DNA of 10,930 nt from Alphaproteobacteria bacterium (GTDB taxonomy: Bacteria > Pseudomonadota > Alphaproteobacteria > Micavibrionales > Micavibrionaceae): assembly GCA_021776015.1 (NCBI GenBank), contig JAJFGT010000255.1:1-10930 (forward strand), given 5' to 3'. A program made the translations under genes and the position numbers. How positions within the stretch are numbered: the stretch's first letter is position 1; each line of letters begins with the position of its first letter. The notes under the pieces are model-generated. The model was not told where the DNA came from, ran no database searches, and saw nothing but the letters and a program-made list of their open reading frames with translations. Below are positions 1-9,452 of this stretch, piece by piece.

Positions 1-914
1 AAGATAATTCTATATTATGGGCGCGGTTTCAAATATTTCCCTCCTATCCACATTTCTCTATTCCTGACCTATCCTTAGATGCACTCTATAATGGAAGTGA
101 CCTCATTAATTTAGCTGAACTGAAAGCAGCTCATATCATAATGCTACAAAGCCACGGCAACAAGGAACAGGCCATGGAAGAGTGGATTAAGTATATGCGC
201 CTTTATCAAGATATGGCAGGCGTGACATCAACAGTCGTTGAAACAGCTATTTCTTTTATTCTCGTAAGAGTACAAAAAAATACATTAGAAACTCTTTTAT
301 TCAATGATCCCACCCTTGCCATTGACTATGGGGATAAAATTAATAGAACACTCACCATAAATAATCTTCATGATGTCCGTGGAGGAACACTTTTAGCAGA
401 TGATTGGAGAGTCCTAGAGCCACTCATGATGACAATGGCCGGTTCTGTCCCTTTACACAAACGGAAAATATATGTGTGTTTTCAAGAAAATGAACATTAT
501 GCCCAAATGTCAGCGCATACATATTTTTCAGAGAAGAATAGGAAAATTTGTAAAAACGAATACTCTAATGATCCCAATACGTTCATACTATCTTCTATAA
601 AAAATCCCGGTAATCCCATTACAAATATCATATATGATTTAATTATAGGGGGCGTTTTAAAGACGGATGAGCTCTTTAAATCTGCACATTATCTTGTCGT
701 AGATTTTCAAATGACACGTACAGCTCTCCATCTTCTACAAAAAAGAATTCCTGCAGGTGAAGTTTCTGCTTATCTCGAAACTGTACCCTCAAACCTACAA
801 AACCCTATCACTCATTCTCCTTTTTTATGGGATCAAGACCGACAAATGCTTTATTATAAAAATGTTGATGAGCCAAACTTAGAACCACGCCACACATTTT
901 ATGTGAATTTGTAG
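1..914 (+). CDS. Hypothetical protein, 3' portion (5' end outside window)
   Basis: The reading frame is open from the left edge (first full codon at base 3) to the TAG at 912-914, giving about 304 visible residues. The ATG at 141 is probably internal, because the 46 codons before it are open and protein-like. I do not recognise a named family. The visible part is mostly helical, with no clear membrane segment. A tract near residues 80-110 counted from the ATG at 141 (WRVLEPLMMTMAG) resembles the helical repeats of uncharacterised proteins. The C-terminus has the pattern ALHLLQKR..AG..., then a VP...NPIT..PF.WD...LYY stretch. This recalls the closing motif of many uncharacterised secreted Proteobacterial proteins, where a D-P-F-T-G-x-P-like segment precedes the end. 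That is a resemblance, not an assignment. It ends 107 bp before cvpA, so the two may be separately transcribed. Confidence 0.75.
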   Translation, partial: DNSILWARFQIFPSYPHFSIPDLSLDALYNGSDLINLAELKAAHIIMLQSHGNKEQAMEEWIKYMRLYQDMAGVTSTVVETAISFILVRVQKNTLETLLFNDPTLAIDYGDKINRTLTINNLHDVRGGTLLADDWRVLEPLMMTMAGSVPLHKRKIYVCFQENEHYAQMSAHTYFSEKNRKICKNEYSNDPNTFILSSIKNPGNPITNIIYDLIIGGVLKTDELFKSAHYLVVDFQMTRTALHLLQKRIPAGEVSAYLETVPSNLQNPITHSPFLWDQDRQMLYYKNVDEPNLEPRHTFYVNL

Positions 915-1007
915 TTTAAATTTTAGTCTGGAACGATATTCCCAATAGTTTTACTTGCGTTATCAATGGGAAAACTGTAAATAATACCTCTTTCAAGAAG
1001 ACAATTT

Positions 1008-1015
1008 AGAGGGAG
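1008..1015 (+). promoter_or_regulatory. Strong ribosome binding site of cvpA
   Basis: AGAGGGAG lies 6 bases before the ATG at 1022. It is among the best Shine-Dalgarno matches in the window and fixes the cvpA start. The 107-bp gap upstream (915-1021) contains no convincing -35/-10 pair. Candidate hexamers such as TTGCGT at 955 followed by TAAATA at 978 are weak. Confidence 0.7.
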
Positions 1016-1021
1016 TTTTAA

Positions 1022-1774
1022 ATGGATATTGCCACTATTACAGATATCATTGTTGTTGCTCTTCTTATCATTTCTGCAGCCATTGCTTTTTTTCGAGGTC
1101 TTATCAAAGAAGTTCTGACTATTCTTGGCATTGTTGGCGGTGTTGCCATGGCCTTTTTCTTCGGAGACAATGTCGTTCCCTTAATGGAAGGCTGGCTAGG
1201 TATTGTAGAAGGAGAAGACCCTCAATCTCTTTTTGATATTATTCCGTATGATATCCTCGCTAAAATTCTTGCTTATGGTTCTGTTCTCATTTCATTTTCC
1301 ATTGTTTTAAGCATCATCAGTCATTTTTTGAGCCACACAGCTTCCTCTGCAGGGCTGGGCTCTATAGACCGTACACTCGGTCTTATTTTTGGAATTCTAC
1401 GAGGCGTTCTTTTAATCGGTGTTTTATATCTCCCTATTTATTTAATCGCCTCTGATGAAAAAAGAAAAGATTTCTTTGAAGGGTCTCATATGGTCTTTTA
1501 TTTAGAAGCAACATCAGGATGGTTATCTCAATTTTTATCTCAAGATGAGTCAGATACAGAAGCAACATCTGGAGCACGTCAGTTTCTTGAAAATATGGAT
1601 GTTTTAAAATCAGACGAACAAGATCCTCCCTCTGACGAGATTAAAAACCATTATGATCTCGATGAAACTGAAGATGGATACGATAAAAAAGATCGTAAAG
1701 GACTCAATCAACTTATTGGGGAACAAATAAATAATAAACAACCCAATTCAGATACAGGATCGTACAACCAATGA
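1022..1774 (+). CDS. cvpA: CvpA family inner-membrane protein
   Basis: A 250-residue membrane protein of the CvpA family, named for colicin V production in E. coli. Its molecular role is poorly defined, and family members are linked to envelope integrity. Four hydrophobic segments are visible at about residues 6-24, 28-48, 80-103 and 118-142. The family hallmark is the glycine-rich stretch around residues 111-128 (GLGSIDRTLG, then GILRG). After residue 145 comes a long soluble tail rich in Asp, Glu, Ser and Lys, probably cytoplasmic and disordered. The tail makes the protein longer than the E. coli protein of about 160 residues, a common feature in alphaproteobacteria. The stop codon overlaps the purF start (ATGA, 1771-1774), so the two genes are very likely co-transcribed and translationally coupled. 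The cvpA-purF pairing is itself widely conserved and supports the call. Confidence 0.93.
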   Translation: MDIATITDIIVVALLIISAAIAFFRGLIKEVLTILGIVGGVAMAFFFGDNVVPLMEGWLGIVEGEDPQSLFDIIPYDILAKILAYGSVLISFSIVLSIISHFLSHTASSAGLGSIDRTLGLIFGILRGVLLIGVLYLPIYLIASDEKRKDFFEGSHMVFYLEATSGWLSQFLSQDESDTEATSGARQFLENMDVLKSDEQDPPSDEIKNHYDLDETEDGYDKKDRKGLNQLIGEQINNKQPNSDTGSYNQ

Positions 1775-3258
1775 GCACATCTTTTGATACACAAAATTCC
1801 CATTTAGATTCTGATAAATTTCATGATGAATGTGGAGTATTTGCTGTATTTAATCATGATGATGCAGCAGCATTATCGGCTTTAGGATTGCATGCCCTTC
1901 AACATAGAGGTCAAGAAGCTGCAGGCATTGTTTCTCAATGTGAAGATATTTTTTATGCACATCGTGCGCTGGGTCTTGTTGACAGCACATTTGGAAGCAA
2001 AGATGTTATAGACTACTTACAAGGGCGAATGGCAATCGGTCATAATCGTTATGCAACAAGTGGTGCCACACTTCTTAAGAATGTTCAGCCTCTTTATGGA
2101 GATCTATCCTTTGGGGGAATGGCTATAGCGCATAATGGAAATTTGACCAATGCCCATGAAATTCGAAATGATCTTGTTCAAAAAGGATCTATTTTTCAAT
2201 CGACAACTGATTCAGAAGTGATTGTACATCTAATTGCACGCTCATCTAAAAAAACCATTGAAGAGAAAATAACTGAAGCTCTCCACCAGATTAAAGGTGC
2301 CTATTCTCTCGTCGCAATGACAAAAGAACGCATTATTGGAATCCGAGATCCTCTAGGATTTCGTCCCCTTGTCTTGGGTCGTTTAGGAGATTCTTATATT
2401 TTAGCATCTGAAACATGTGCTTTGGATATTATTGATGCTGAATACATTCGTGATATTGAACCAGGAGAAATGGTTGTCATCACTCACGATGGGCTTGTTA
2501 GCTATCATCCATTTAAAGAAACCCATAAAGACGTGACATCTCGGTTTTGTATTTTTGAGTATATCTATTTTGCTAGACCTGACAGTTTTATGGAGGGGAA
2601 AACAGTCTATGAGACACGAAAAGCTATCGGAGCAGAACTTGCCAGAGAAGCAAACGTAGATGATGCTGATATTATTGTTCCTATCCCTGATAGTGGTGTC
2701 CCTGCTGCTATTGGTTTTGCTGAAGAAAGTGGAAAACCCTTTGATCTTGGAATTATAAGAAATCATTATGTAGGCCGTACGTTTATCGAACCCACCGATC
2801 AAATTCGTCATTTAGGAGTTCGCCTCAAACACAATACAAATGCTCCCTTTATAAAGGGGAAAAAAGTGGTGCTCGTCGATGATTCCATCGTCCGTGGAAC
2901 AACTTCAAAAAAGATTGTTGAAATGGTTAAAAATGCTGGGGCCAAAGAAGTTCATATGCGTATTTCATCTCCACCCACAAAATATAGCTGCTTTTACGGA
3001 ATTGATACGCCTTCAAACGAAAAATTGATGGCACACAATCACACCATTAAAGAAATTGAGAAATATATTGGTGTAGATTCTTTAGCCTATATTTCTATTG
3101 ATGGTTTGTATCGTGCCGTAGGAGAGGGCAAAAGAGATAATGACACACCTCAATATTGTGATGCCTGTTTCACAGGTGACTATTCTGTAAGCCTTACAGA
3201 TCATAACAATAATAATACAGGCTCTAGTGTTACAAAGCTACGTGAGCGTCACAAATAG
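1771..3258 (+). CDS. purF: Amidophosphoribosyltransferase (glutamine PRPP amidotransferase)
   Basis: Catalyses the first committed step of de novo purine synthesis: PRPP plus glutamine gives 5-phosphoribosylamine, glutamate and pyrophosphate. The N-terminal class II glutaminase domain (about residues 21-250) has nucleophile Cys21 in DECGVF, preceded by a 20-residue propeptide that should be cleaved to free it. R93 in GHNRYATSG and N122-G-N124 fit the glutamine site and oxyanion region. The C-terminal phosphoribosyltransferase domain carries the PRPP loop VVLVDDSIVRGTT (residues 366-378). Cysteines 260, 407, 463 and 466 (CIFEY, SCFYGID, CDAC) match the four [4Fe-4S] ligands of the Bacillus-type enzyme, so this is the propeptide-processed iron-sulfur class rather than the cluster-free E. 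coli type. The 495-residue length is normal. An AGGA at 1756-1759, inside cvpA, is the likely ribosome site. Confidence 0.98.
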   Translation: MSTSFDTQNSHLDSDKFHDECGVFAVFNHDDAAALSALGLHALQHRGQEAAGIVSQCEDIFYAHRALGLVDSTFGSKDVIDYLQGRMAIGHNRYATSGATLLKNVQPLYGDLSFGGMAIAHNGNLTNAHEIRNDLVQKGSIFQSTTDSEVIVHLIARSSKKTIEEKITEALHQIKGAYSLVAMTKERIIGIRDPLGFRPLVLGRLGDSYILASETCALDIIDAEYIRDIEPGEMVVITHDGLVSYHPFKETHKDVTSRFCIFEYIYFARPDSFMEGKTVYETRKAIGAELAREANVDDADIIVPIPDSGVPAAIGFAEESGKPFDLGIIRNHYVGRTFIEPTDQIRHLGVRLKHNTNAPFIKGKKVVLVDDSIVRGTTSKKIVEMVKNAGAKEVHMRISSPPTKYSCFYGIDTPSNEKLMAHNHTIKEIEKYIGVDSLAYISIDGLYRAVGEGKRDNDTPQYCDACFTGDYSVSLTDHNNNNTGSSVTKLRERHK

Positions 3259-3276
3259 GGAGCGGATTTTAATAAC

Positions 3277-3996
3277 ATGACAACAGATCTTATCCTTCAA
3301 AATAAAATAGCTCTGGTTACAGGAGCCTCTCGTGGAATTGGGGCCTCCGTTGCAAAAGCATACGCACGTGCAGGGGCACATGTTATTTTGCTAGGACGTA
3401 CAATCGGTGCTTTGGAAGAGATTCATGATGAGATTTTACGTGAGGGCGGAAAAGCCACAATCATGCCCGTTGATCTTCTTGATATAGATGCCCTTTCAAC
3501 GATTGGCCCTACAATCTTTGAAAAATTTGGTGGGCTTGATATTTGGGTTGCAAATGCTGGAATTTTGGGAACATTACGACCACTTGCTCAAACCCCTATG
3601 ACTGAGTGGAATGAGGTCATGACCACAAATCTTACAGCAAATTTTCAGATGCTCCGTTCTCTTGATCCCCTTCTTCGTGCATCAAAATCTGGACGTGCCA
3701 TATTTGTTACTTCAGGTGTTGTCCCCAGACCTCGTAGCTATTGGGGAGCATATACCGTCAGTAAAGCAGCGATTGAATCTTTGGTTCACACTTACGCCTG
3801 TGAAACAGCGAAAACAAATGTGCGTGTAAATATGATTGATCCTGCAAGTGTTCGTACGGATATGCGTGCAAAAGCATGCCCTGGGGAAGATCCCCAGACT
3901 TTACCTCACCCTGATGAAATTGTTACCCCCTTCCTTGAGTTAGCATCTCCCTCTTGCACTCGTCATGGTATGCGTATTCATGTTTCAGAAGCTTGA
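3277..3996 (+). CDS. SDR family NAD(P)-dependent oxidoreductase
   Basis: A classical short-chain dehydrogenase/reductase of 239 residues with a Rossmann fold, probably cytosolic. The cofactor motif TGASRGIG lies at residues 15-22. R19 and the basic residue after strand 2 (GRT) hint at NADP preference, which is inference. NAG is at 93-95. The catalytic set is S146, Y159 and K163 in the expected Y-x-x-x-K arrangement. The substrate is unknown. An SDR gene directly after purF is a recurrent alphaproteobacterial arrangement without a clear biochemical link to purines. It starts 18 bases after the purF stop, so it is probably in the same transcript. The Shine-Dalgarno is unremarkable: GGGAG at 3258-3262 is rather far from the ATG, with GCGGA slightly nearer. 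The C-terminus is complete. No dedicated terminator follows. Confidence 0.92.
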   Translation: MTTDLILQNKIALVTGASRGIGASVAKAYARAGAHVILLGRTIGALEEIHDEILREGGKATIMPVDLLDIDALSTIGPTIFEKFGGLDIWVANAGILGTLRPLAQTPMTEWNEVMTTNLTANFQMLRSLDPLLRASKSGRAIFVTSGVVPRPRSYWGAYTVSKAAIESLVHTYACETAKTNVRVNMIDPASVRTDMRAKACPGEDPQTLPHPDEIVTPFLELASPSCTRHGMRIHVSEA

Positions 3997-4012
3997 ATCT
4001 TTAAATTCACCC

Positions 4013-4040
4013 TTTACATCCTCATAAAAATCCCTATAAG
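4013..4040 (+). promoter_or_regulatory. Candidate sigma-70-type promoter of guaB
   Basis: TTTACA at 4013-4018 and TATAAG at 4035-4040 are separated by 16 bases, a near-consensus arrangement in the 96-bp gap between the SDR gene and guaB. Transcription would start near 4047, leaving a leader of about 45 bases. AGGA at 4081-4084 then serves as ribosome site, 8 bases before the guaB ATG. Recognised by eye only, in an AT-rich background where chance matches are common. Confidence 0.45.
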
Positions 4041-4065
4041 TACACTGCAAATTCAGTATGAATAA

Positions 4066-6146
<2,081 letters not shown>

Positions 6147-6175
6147 TCTTACTTATCTTTTTATTTTTTAATTTA

Positions 6176-6202
6176 TGTATAGTATAAAGTAACTGAAAAC
6201 AA
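6176..6202 (-). promoter_or_regulatory. Candidate promoter for the 188-residue hypothetical gene
   Basis: Read on the minus strand, TTGTTT (6202-6197) and TATACA (6181-6176) are separated by 15 bases. Transcription would start near 6168, leaving a leader of roughly 20 bases. The -35 overlaps the left arm of the palindrome at 6198-6215. The spacer is short and the match imperfect, so this is a tentative call. Confidence 0.3.
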
Positions 6203-6215
6203 TAAAAATATTGTT
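6198..6215. promoter_or_regulatory. Perfect palindrome, candidate shared operator
   Basis: AACAATA-AAAA-TATTGTT is a perfect inverted repeat with 7-bp arms and a 4-base spacer, in the middle of the 101-bp divergent gap (6147-6247). The right arm supplies TTGTT of the plus-strand -35 box and the left arm the corresponding part of the minus-strand -35. A dimeric regulator bound here would be placed to block both promoters. No regulator gene is present in the window. AT-rich spacers produce such repeats by chance fairly often, so this remains a hypothesis. Confidence 0.45.
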
Positions 6216-6239
6216 AAGAAAACAAATATTTTCTATACT
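6211..6239 (+). promoter_or_regulatory. Strong promoter-like sequence for the GNAT-ALDH-S51 operon
   Basis: TTGTTA (6211-6216) and TATACT (6234-6239) are separated by exactly 17 bases, the best promoter match in the window. Normal start-site spacing puts transcription initiation at about 6246-6248, on or just before the ATG at 6248. The message would therefore have little or no leader. Confidence 0.6.
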
Positions 6240-6247
6240 CTAATCCC

Positions 6248-6793
6248 ATGTATATTGCACCTGCCACTCAAGAGGATATCTCAATTCTCGCCGTTCTCCA
6301 CGTAGAGGGTTGGCACTCAGCCTATGCAGGCGCCGTGGATCAGAATTTCCTAAACTCAATGTCTACTCATGAGCGTGAAATTGGTTGGGAGAAATGGCTT
6401 TCTAATCCTGACATTCATGTTGCAATCTCCTATGTTCAAGATCACCCCGTTGGGTTTGTTGCCTACGGAAAAATTGAAACTATGCCTCCTGGACAATCAA
6501 CAATTCGTCCCCAATATACGTCCGAAATTTTAGCTCTCTATATTCTTCCTGATTACTGGAAGCAAGGCATTGGAAAAGCTCTACTTTCTTATGCATGCAC
6601 GCACTTAAAAAAGGAGAAACAGTCAGGGCTCTGCTTATGGGTTTTGGATAAGAATAAAAATGCGTGTAGTTTCTATGAAAAATTAAGAGGGCAACGCATT
6701 GGCAAACATCTCATTGAGATAGGCCCCTCCAAAGTCAAAGAAGTATGCTATGGTTGGCGAAATCTAAACGATCTGATTAAAGAAGAAAGATAA
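6248..6793 (+). CDS. GNAT family N-acetyltransferase
   Basis: A 181-residue acetyl-CoA-dependent N-acetyltransferase of unknown substrate, cytosolic. The N-terminus (IAPAT.EDI..LAVLHVEGWHSAY) is the typical opening of the GNAT subgroup beginning with an R/AT..D-I...H...W...Y pattern, which supports the ATG at 6248. The acetyl-CoA pyrophosphate loop is Q106-G-I-G-K110 in WKQGIGKALL, preceded by strand 4 (LALYILP). The C-terminal strand/helix pair (LWVLDKNKNACSFYEKLRG) contains the usual N..A..FY motif. No Shine-Dalgarno precedes the start, and the promoter placement predicts a leaderless transcript. It is the first gene of a three-gene set, ending 4 bases before the aldehyde dehydrogenase gene. 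The substrate could be a small amine, an amino acid or a protein; nothing here decides. Confidence 0.9.
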   Translation: MYIAPATQEDISILAVLHVEGWHSAYAGAVDQNFLNSMSTHEREIGWEKWLSNPDIHVAISYVQDHPVGFVAYGKIETMPPGQSTIRPQYTSEILALYILPDYWKQGIGKALLSYACTHLKKEKQSGLCLWVLDKNKNACSFYEKLRGQRIGKHLIEIGPSKVKEVCYGWRNLNDLIKEER

Positions 6794-6797
6794 TATA

Positions 6798-8204
6798 ATG
6801 TCTGCATCACCTATACCCATGTCTCCTGAACATACAACCATATCAACGAACCCTTCAAAAAACTATGAAGTTTTGGGTGATGTTGAAATATCTTCTTCTG
6901 AAGAGATTCAAGCCAAAGTTGCAGCCGCACGAGAAGCGTTTCCTGCATGGTCGTCCCTATCTGTAAAAGAACGTCTTGTCTACGCACAAAACCTTCATGA
7001 TCTTTATGTTGAGCACAGAGAAAAAATAGCAAAACTTCAATCTCAAGAAATGGGAGTGCCGATTACACAAGCCTATATCAATACAGATCGTGCCATTTCC
7101 TCTATGAAATGGTCTTTAGAAAATGCAGAACAATGCTTAAAACCATCTGTGACATTTGAAACAGATACAGAAATCAATCATATCCATCATATTCCTTATG
7201 GCGTAGTTGCCGCCATCTCACCATGGAATGTCCCGGCAAATAATGTCATTTGGGCCGTTTTTCAAAGCCTCATTGCAGGAAATACCATTGTTTTCAAAAA
7301 CTCAGAGGAAACCCAGCTCTTTGCCGTTATGCTAGAGGAGCTCTTTAGTGCAGCCGACTTCCCAGAGGGTGTGTTCAACGTTATTTATGGGGATGCCAAA
7401 GCCGCACAAACACTTATCTCTTCTGACATAGATTATATCAATTTTACAGGAAGCACACGCGTTGGACAGATTATTGCAGAACAGGCCGCTAAAAAATTCA
7501 TCCCCTGTGTTCTCGAACTTGGAGGTTCAGATCCTGCTATTTTCTTTGAAGATGCGGATCTTACAAAATCACTCCCTGCAATCTATGCGGGACGTTTTAA
7601 CAATTGCGGGCAAATCTGCTGTGCCTCAAAACGCCTCATCGTTCATGAGAACCGTTTCGATGAAGTTGTTTCAGCTCTTAAAGAGATCGTAATCGCCAAA
7701 AAAGTAGGGAATGCAATGGATGAAGACACAGACATTGGCCCTCTCGTTGCCCAGCGCCAACTGACTCTTTTAAAAGAACAGCTCCAAGATGCCGTTCAAA
7801 AAGGGGCAACTCTTGTCTGTGGTGGAAAGGAGCCTGATCATTTAAAAGGCGCTTACTTTGAGCCAACACTCCTTATAAATATTACACCTGATATGCGTGT
7901 TTGGCATGAAGAAATATTTGGTCCTGTTCTTCCCATTGTTAAATTTTCAACATACGAAGAGGCTATCGAAAAAGCCAATGATACAGAATACGGTCTTGGT
8001 GCTGCCATCTTTACAGAAGATAAAAGCATAGTAGCCCGTGCCGTACATGATATTCAATCAGGAATGATAAAAGTTAACCAAACAGCTTATAGCCGTCCAG
8101 AGAATCCATTTGGCGGTGTAAAAAAATCGGGATTAGGTCGTGAAAATGGAACATACGGTTTTCAAGATGTCACACAAATCAAAGTTGTTGCCACAGAAAA
8201 GTAG
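6798..8204 (+). CDS. NAD(P)-dependent aldehyde dehydrogenase
   Basis: A 468-residue member of the aldehyde dehydrogenase superfamily that oxidises an aldehyde to a carboxylate through a thioester intermediate. Key residues are all present: N144 in SPWNVP stabilises the oxyanion; GSTRVG (218-223) is the cofactor-binding turn; E240 in LELGGSDP is the general base; and C274 in GQICCASKR is the nucleophile, followed by a second Cys275. The C-terminal NPFGGVKKSGLGRENG motif is standard. Length and style resemble the short succinate-semialdehyde dehydrogenase group (Sad/YneI-like), but the substrate cannot be fixed from sequence. The purine-rich tail of the GNAT gene (AAAGAAGAAAG) acts as ribosome site across a 4-base gap. 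It lies between the acetyltransferase and S51 genes in a likely operon. Confidence 0.96.
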   Translation: MSASPIPMSPEHTTISTNPSKNYEVLGDVEISSSEEIQAKVAAAREAFPAWSSLSVKERLVYAQNLHDLYVEHREKIAKLQSQEMGVPITQAYINTDRAISSMKWSLENAEQCLKPSVTFETDTEINHIHHIPYGVVAAISPWNVPANNVIWAVFQSLIAGNTIVFKNSEETQLFAVMLEELFSAADFPEGVFNVIYGDAKAAQTLISSDIDYINFTGSTRVGQIIAEQAAKKFIPCVLELGGSDPAIFFEDADLTKSLPAIYAGRFNNCGQICCASKRLIVHENRFDEVVSALKEIVIAKKVGNAMDEDTDIGPLVAQRQLTLLKEQLQDAVQKGATLVCGGKEPDHLKGAYFEPTLLINITPDMRVWHEEIFGPVLPIVKFSTYEEAIEKANDTEYGLGAAIFTEDKSIVARAVHDIQSGMIKVNQTAYSRPENPFGGVKKSGLGRENGTYGFQDVTQIKVVATEK

Positions 8205-8213
8205 AAGATAATT

Positions 8214-8831
8214 ATGCCTCTTATTCTTGCCTCAGAATTTAGCGATAGCTTTCACAAAACCCAAGAATTATTAGGTGACAACTTAATTGGAAAAAAAGTA
8301 ACAGTAATCTTGACCGCTGCAAATGGTTTGGATCTTGATCCTTCTTATCCTCTCTATGAACGGACGATAAAACCCTTTGAAGATTTAGGACTAAAGGTGA
8401 TACATTTTGATCTTGAAGAAAAATCTTCACAAGAGGTCAAAGATCAAATTTTATCATCTGACATTATTTATGTTTGTGGGGGCAATACATTCTACCTACT
8501 CAAATATATGAACGACTGTAACTTCAAGGAAACACTTATACAGTTTTTGAGACAAGATGGTCTCTATATTGGATCAAGCGCAGGAGCGATTGTCATGTCA
8601 CCTGACATTGGTTTTATCTCTATAATGGATAATCAAGATATCCAAGGCTTAAATAATCACACAGGTCTTAACCTCATTGATTTTTCATTTCTTCCTCATT
8701 TGGATCATGATGAAATGGGTGAAGATGCCCACGAAATAATTGAAAAGTATAAAAATACAGATCAAACCATTCTTGCACTCAATGATGATCAAGCCCTTTA
8801 TATTAACGCTAATATCATAAGACTTATCTGA
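8214..8831 (+). CDS. Peptidase S51 (dipeptidase E-like) family protein
   Basis: A 205-residue cytosolic protein of the S51 family, related to E. coli aspartyl dipeptidase PepE, with a class I glutamine amidotransferase-like fold. The CGGNTFYLL motif forms the first diagnostic segment. The nucleophile elbow GSSAGAI places Ser122 in the G-x-S-A-G context. The FLPHLDHD region contains H162 or H165, one of which should complete the triad. Family members cleave N-terminal Asp-Xaa dipeptides, but many remain uncharacterised and the substrate here is open. It starts 9 bases after the aldehyde dehydrogenase stop with a GAAGA-type ribosome site, so it is probably the last gene of that operon. It converges on the FMN reductase gene across only 16 bp (8832-8847), with no clear terminator hairpin there. 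Confidence 0.9.
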   Translation: MPLILASEFSDSFHKTQELLGDNLIGKKVTVILTAANGLDLDPSYPLYERTIKPFEDLGLKVIHFDLEEKSSQEVKDQILSSDIIYVCGGNTFYLLKYMNDCNFKETLIQFLRQDGLYIGSSAGAIVMSPDIGFISIMDNQDIQGLNNHTGLNLIDFSFLPHLDHDEMGEDAHEIIEKYKNTDQTILALNDDQALYINANIIRLI

Positions 8832-8847
8832 TTTTTAATGGTGAATT

Positions 8848-9423
8848 CTATTTTGTCAGAGCCTGTGCCGTCCTTACAAATTGTTCAATAGATGATTTCA
8901 ACATTTGAGTTTGGCCTTCATCCTTTAAGTCTCCGTTTTCATCAAAGGCTTTAAATCCAAAGGGAATAGCCGCTTGATTGGGGACAGTTGTCACAGAAAT
9001 ATTTCCCAACATCATACGAAGAGGTATAAGCCCTCGCAATCCCCCCAATCCACCAGGTGAAATTGAACCTATAGCCGCAACTTTTCCTTTAAAGGCGGGT
9101 AAAGGGGGTTCATCTTTTTCATGGGGACGTGAAATCCAATCAAGAGTATTTTTCAAAAGCGGTGAGAAAGAACTGTTATATTCTGGAGAGGCTATAAAAA
9201 ACCCATCATGCTCCATAAAGATTTTTTTAAGTTTTTTAGCATTCTCAGGGAGACTTTGCTCCGCTTCCAAATCACCATCATAAAGAGGCATTTCAAAATC
9301 TTTTAAATCAATAAGCGTAACATCCGCCCCCATTTCTGTGGCCAATTTTGCCGCCAAGCTTGCCAGCTTTTTATTGAGGGACTCTTCCCGTGCACTTCCT
9401 GCAAGAAATAGTAGTTTTGTCAT
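8848..9423 (-). CDS. NAD(P)H-dependent FMN reductase (ChrR/YieF-like)
   Basis: A 191-residue flavodoxin-fold enzyme using FMN and NAD(P)H. The N-terminal loop GSAREESLN (residues 9-17) binds the FMN phosphate. The SPEYN segment (79-83), followed by LLKNTLDW (89-96), is the signature of the NADPH-dependent FMN reductase family. A glycine-rich SPGGLGGLRG stretch (122-131) contacts the flavin. Relatives two-electron reduce quinones, azo dyes, chromate or free flavin, so quinone or electrophile detoxification is a reasonable inference, with the physiological substrate unknown. The ribosome site AGAGAGA lies just upstream on the minus strand. The pirin gene ends only 29 bases before its start, so the two are probably co-transcribed with pirin first. 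Confidence 0.93.
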   Translation of the reverse strand: MTKLLFLAGSAREESLNKKLASLAAKLATEMGADVTLIDLKDFEMPLYDGDLEAEQSLPENAKKLKKIFMEHDGFFIASPEYNSSFSPLLKNTLDWISRPHEKDEPPLPAFKGKVAAIGSISPGGLGGLRGLIPLRMMLGNISVTTVPNQAAIPFGFKAFDENGDLKDEGQTQMLKSSIEQFVRTAQALTK

Positions 9424-9452
9424 AGTATTTATCTCTCTCTAAATATTAGTGG

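Noticed and set aside
945..978. Inverted repeat AGTTTT (947-952)/AAAACT (971-976) after the left-edge gene, a possible terminator
   Set aside because: Stem of about 8 pairs including a wobble, an 18-base loop, and no U-tract after it; expected by chance in AT-rich spacer.
2401..2811. Minus-strand open frame of 136 codons inside purF
   Set aside because: It lies wholly within a well-supported purF, has no ribosome site, and its translation looks like reverse-complement composition (many Ser, Ile, Asn, Phe) with no domain.
3994..4009. TGAAT/ATTCA inverted repeat just after the SDR gene as a terminator
   Set aside because: Only 5 A/T-rich pairs with no following T-run; too weak to call.
8827..8860. 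TCTGA/TCAGA pairing across the convergent S51/FMN reductase junction as a terminator
   Set aside because: A 5-bp stem with a 24-base loop is unlikely to be functional; no other hairpin is visible in the 16-bp gap.
8978..9283. Plus-strand open frame of 101 codons opposite the FMN reductase gene
   Set aside because: It is antisense to motif-bearing parts of the reductase, and no protein family signal or start signal is visible.
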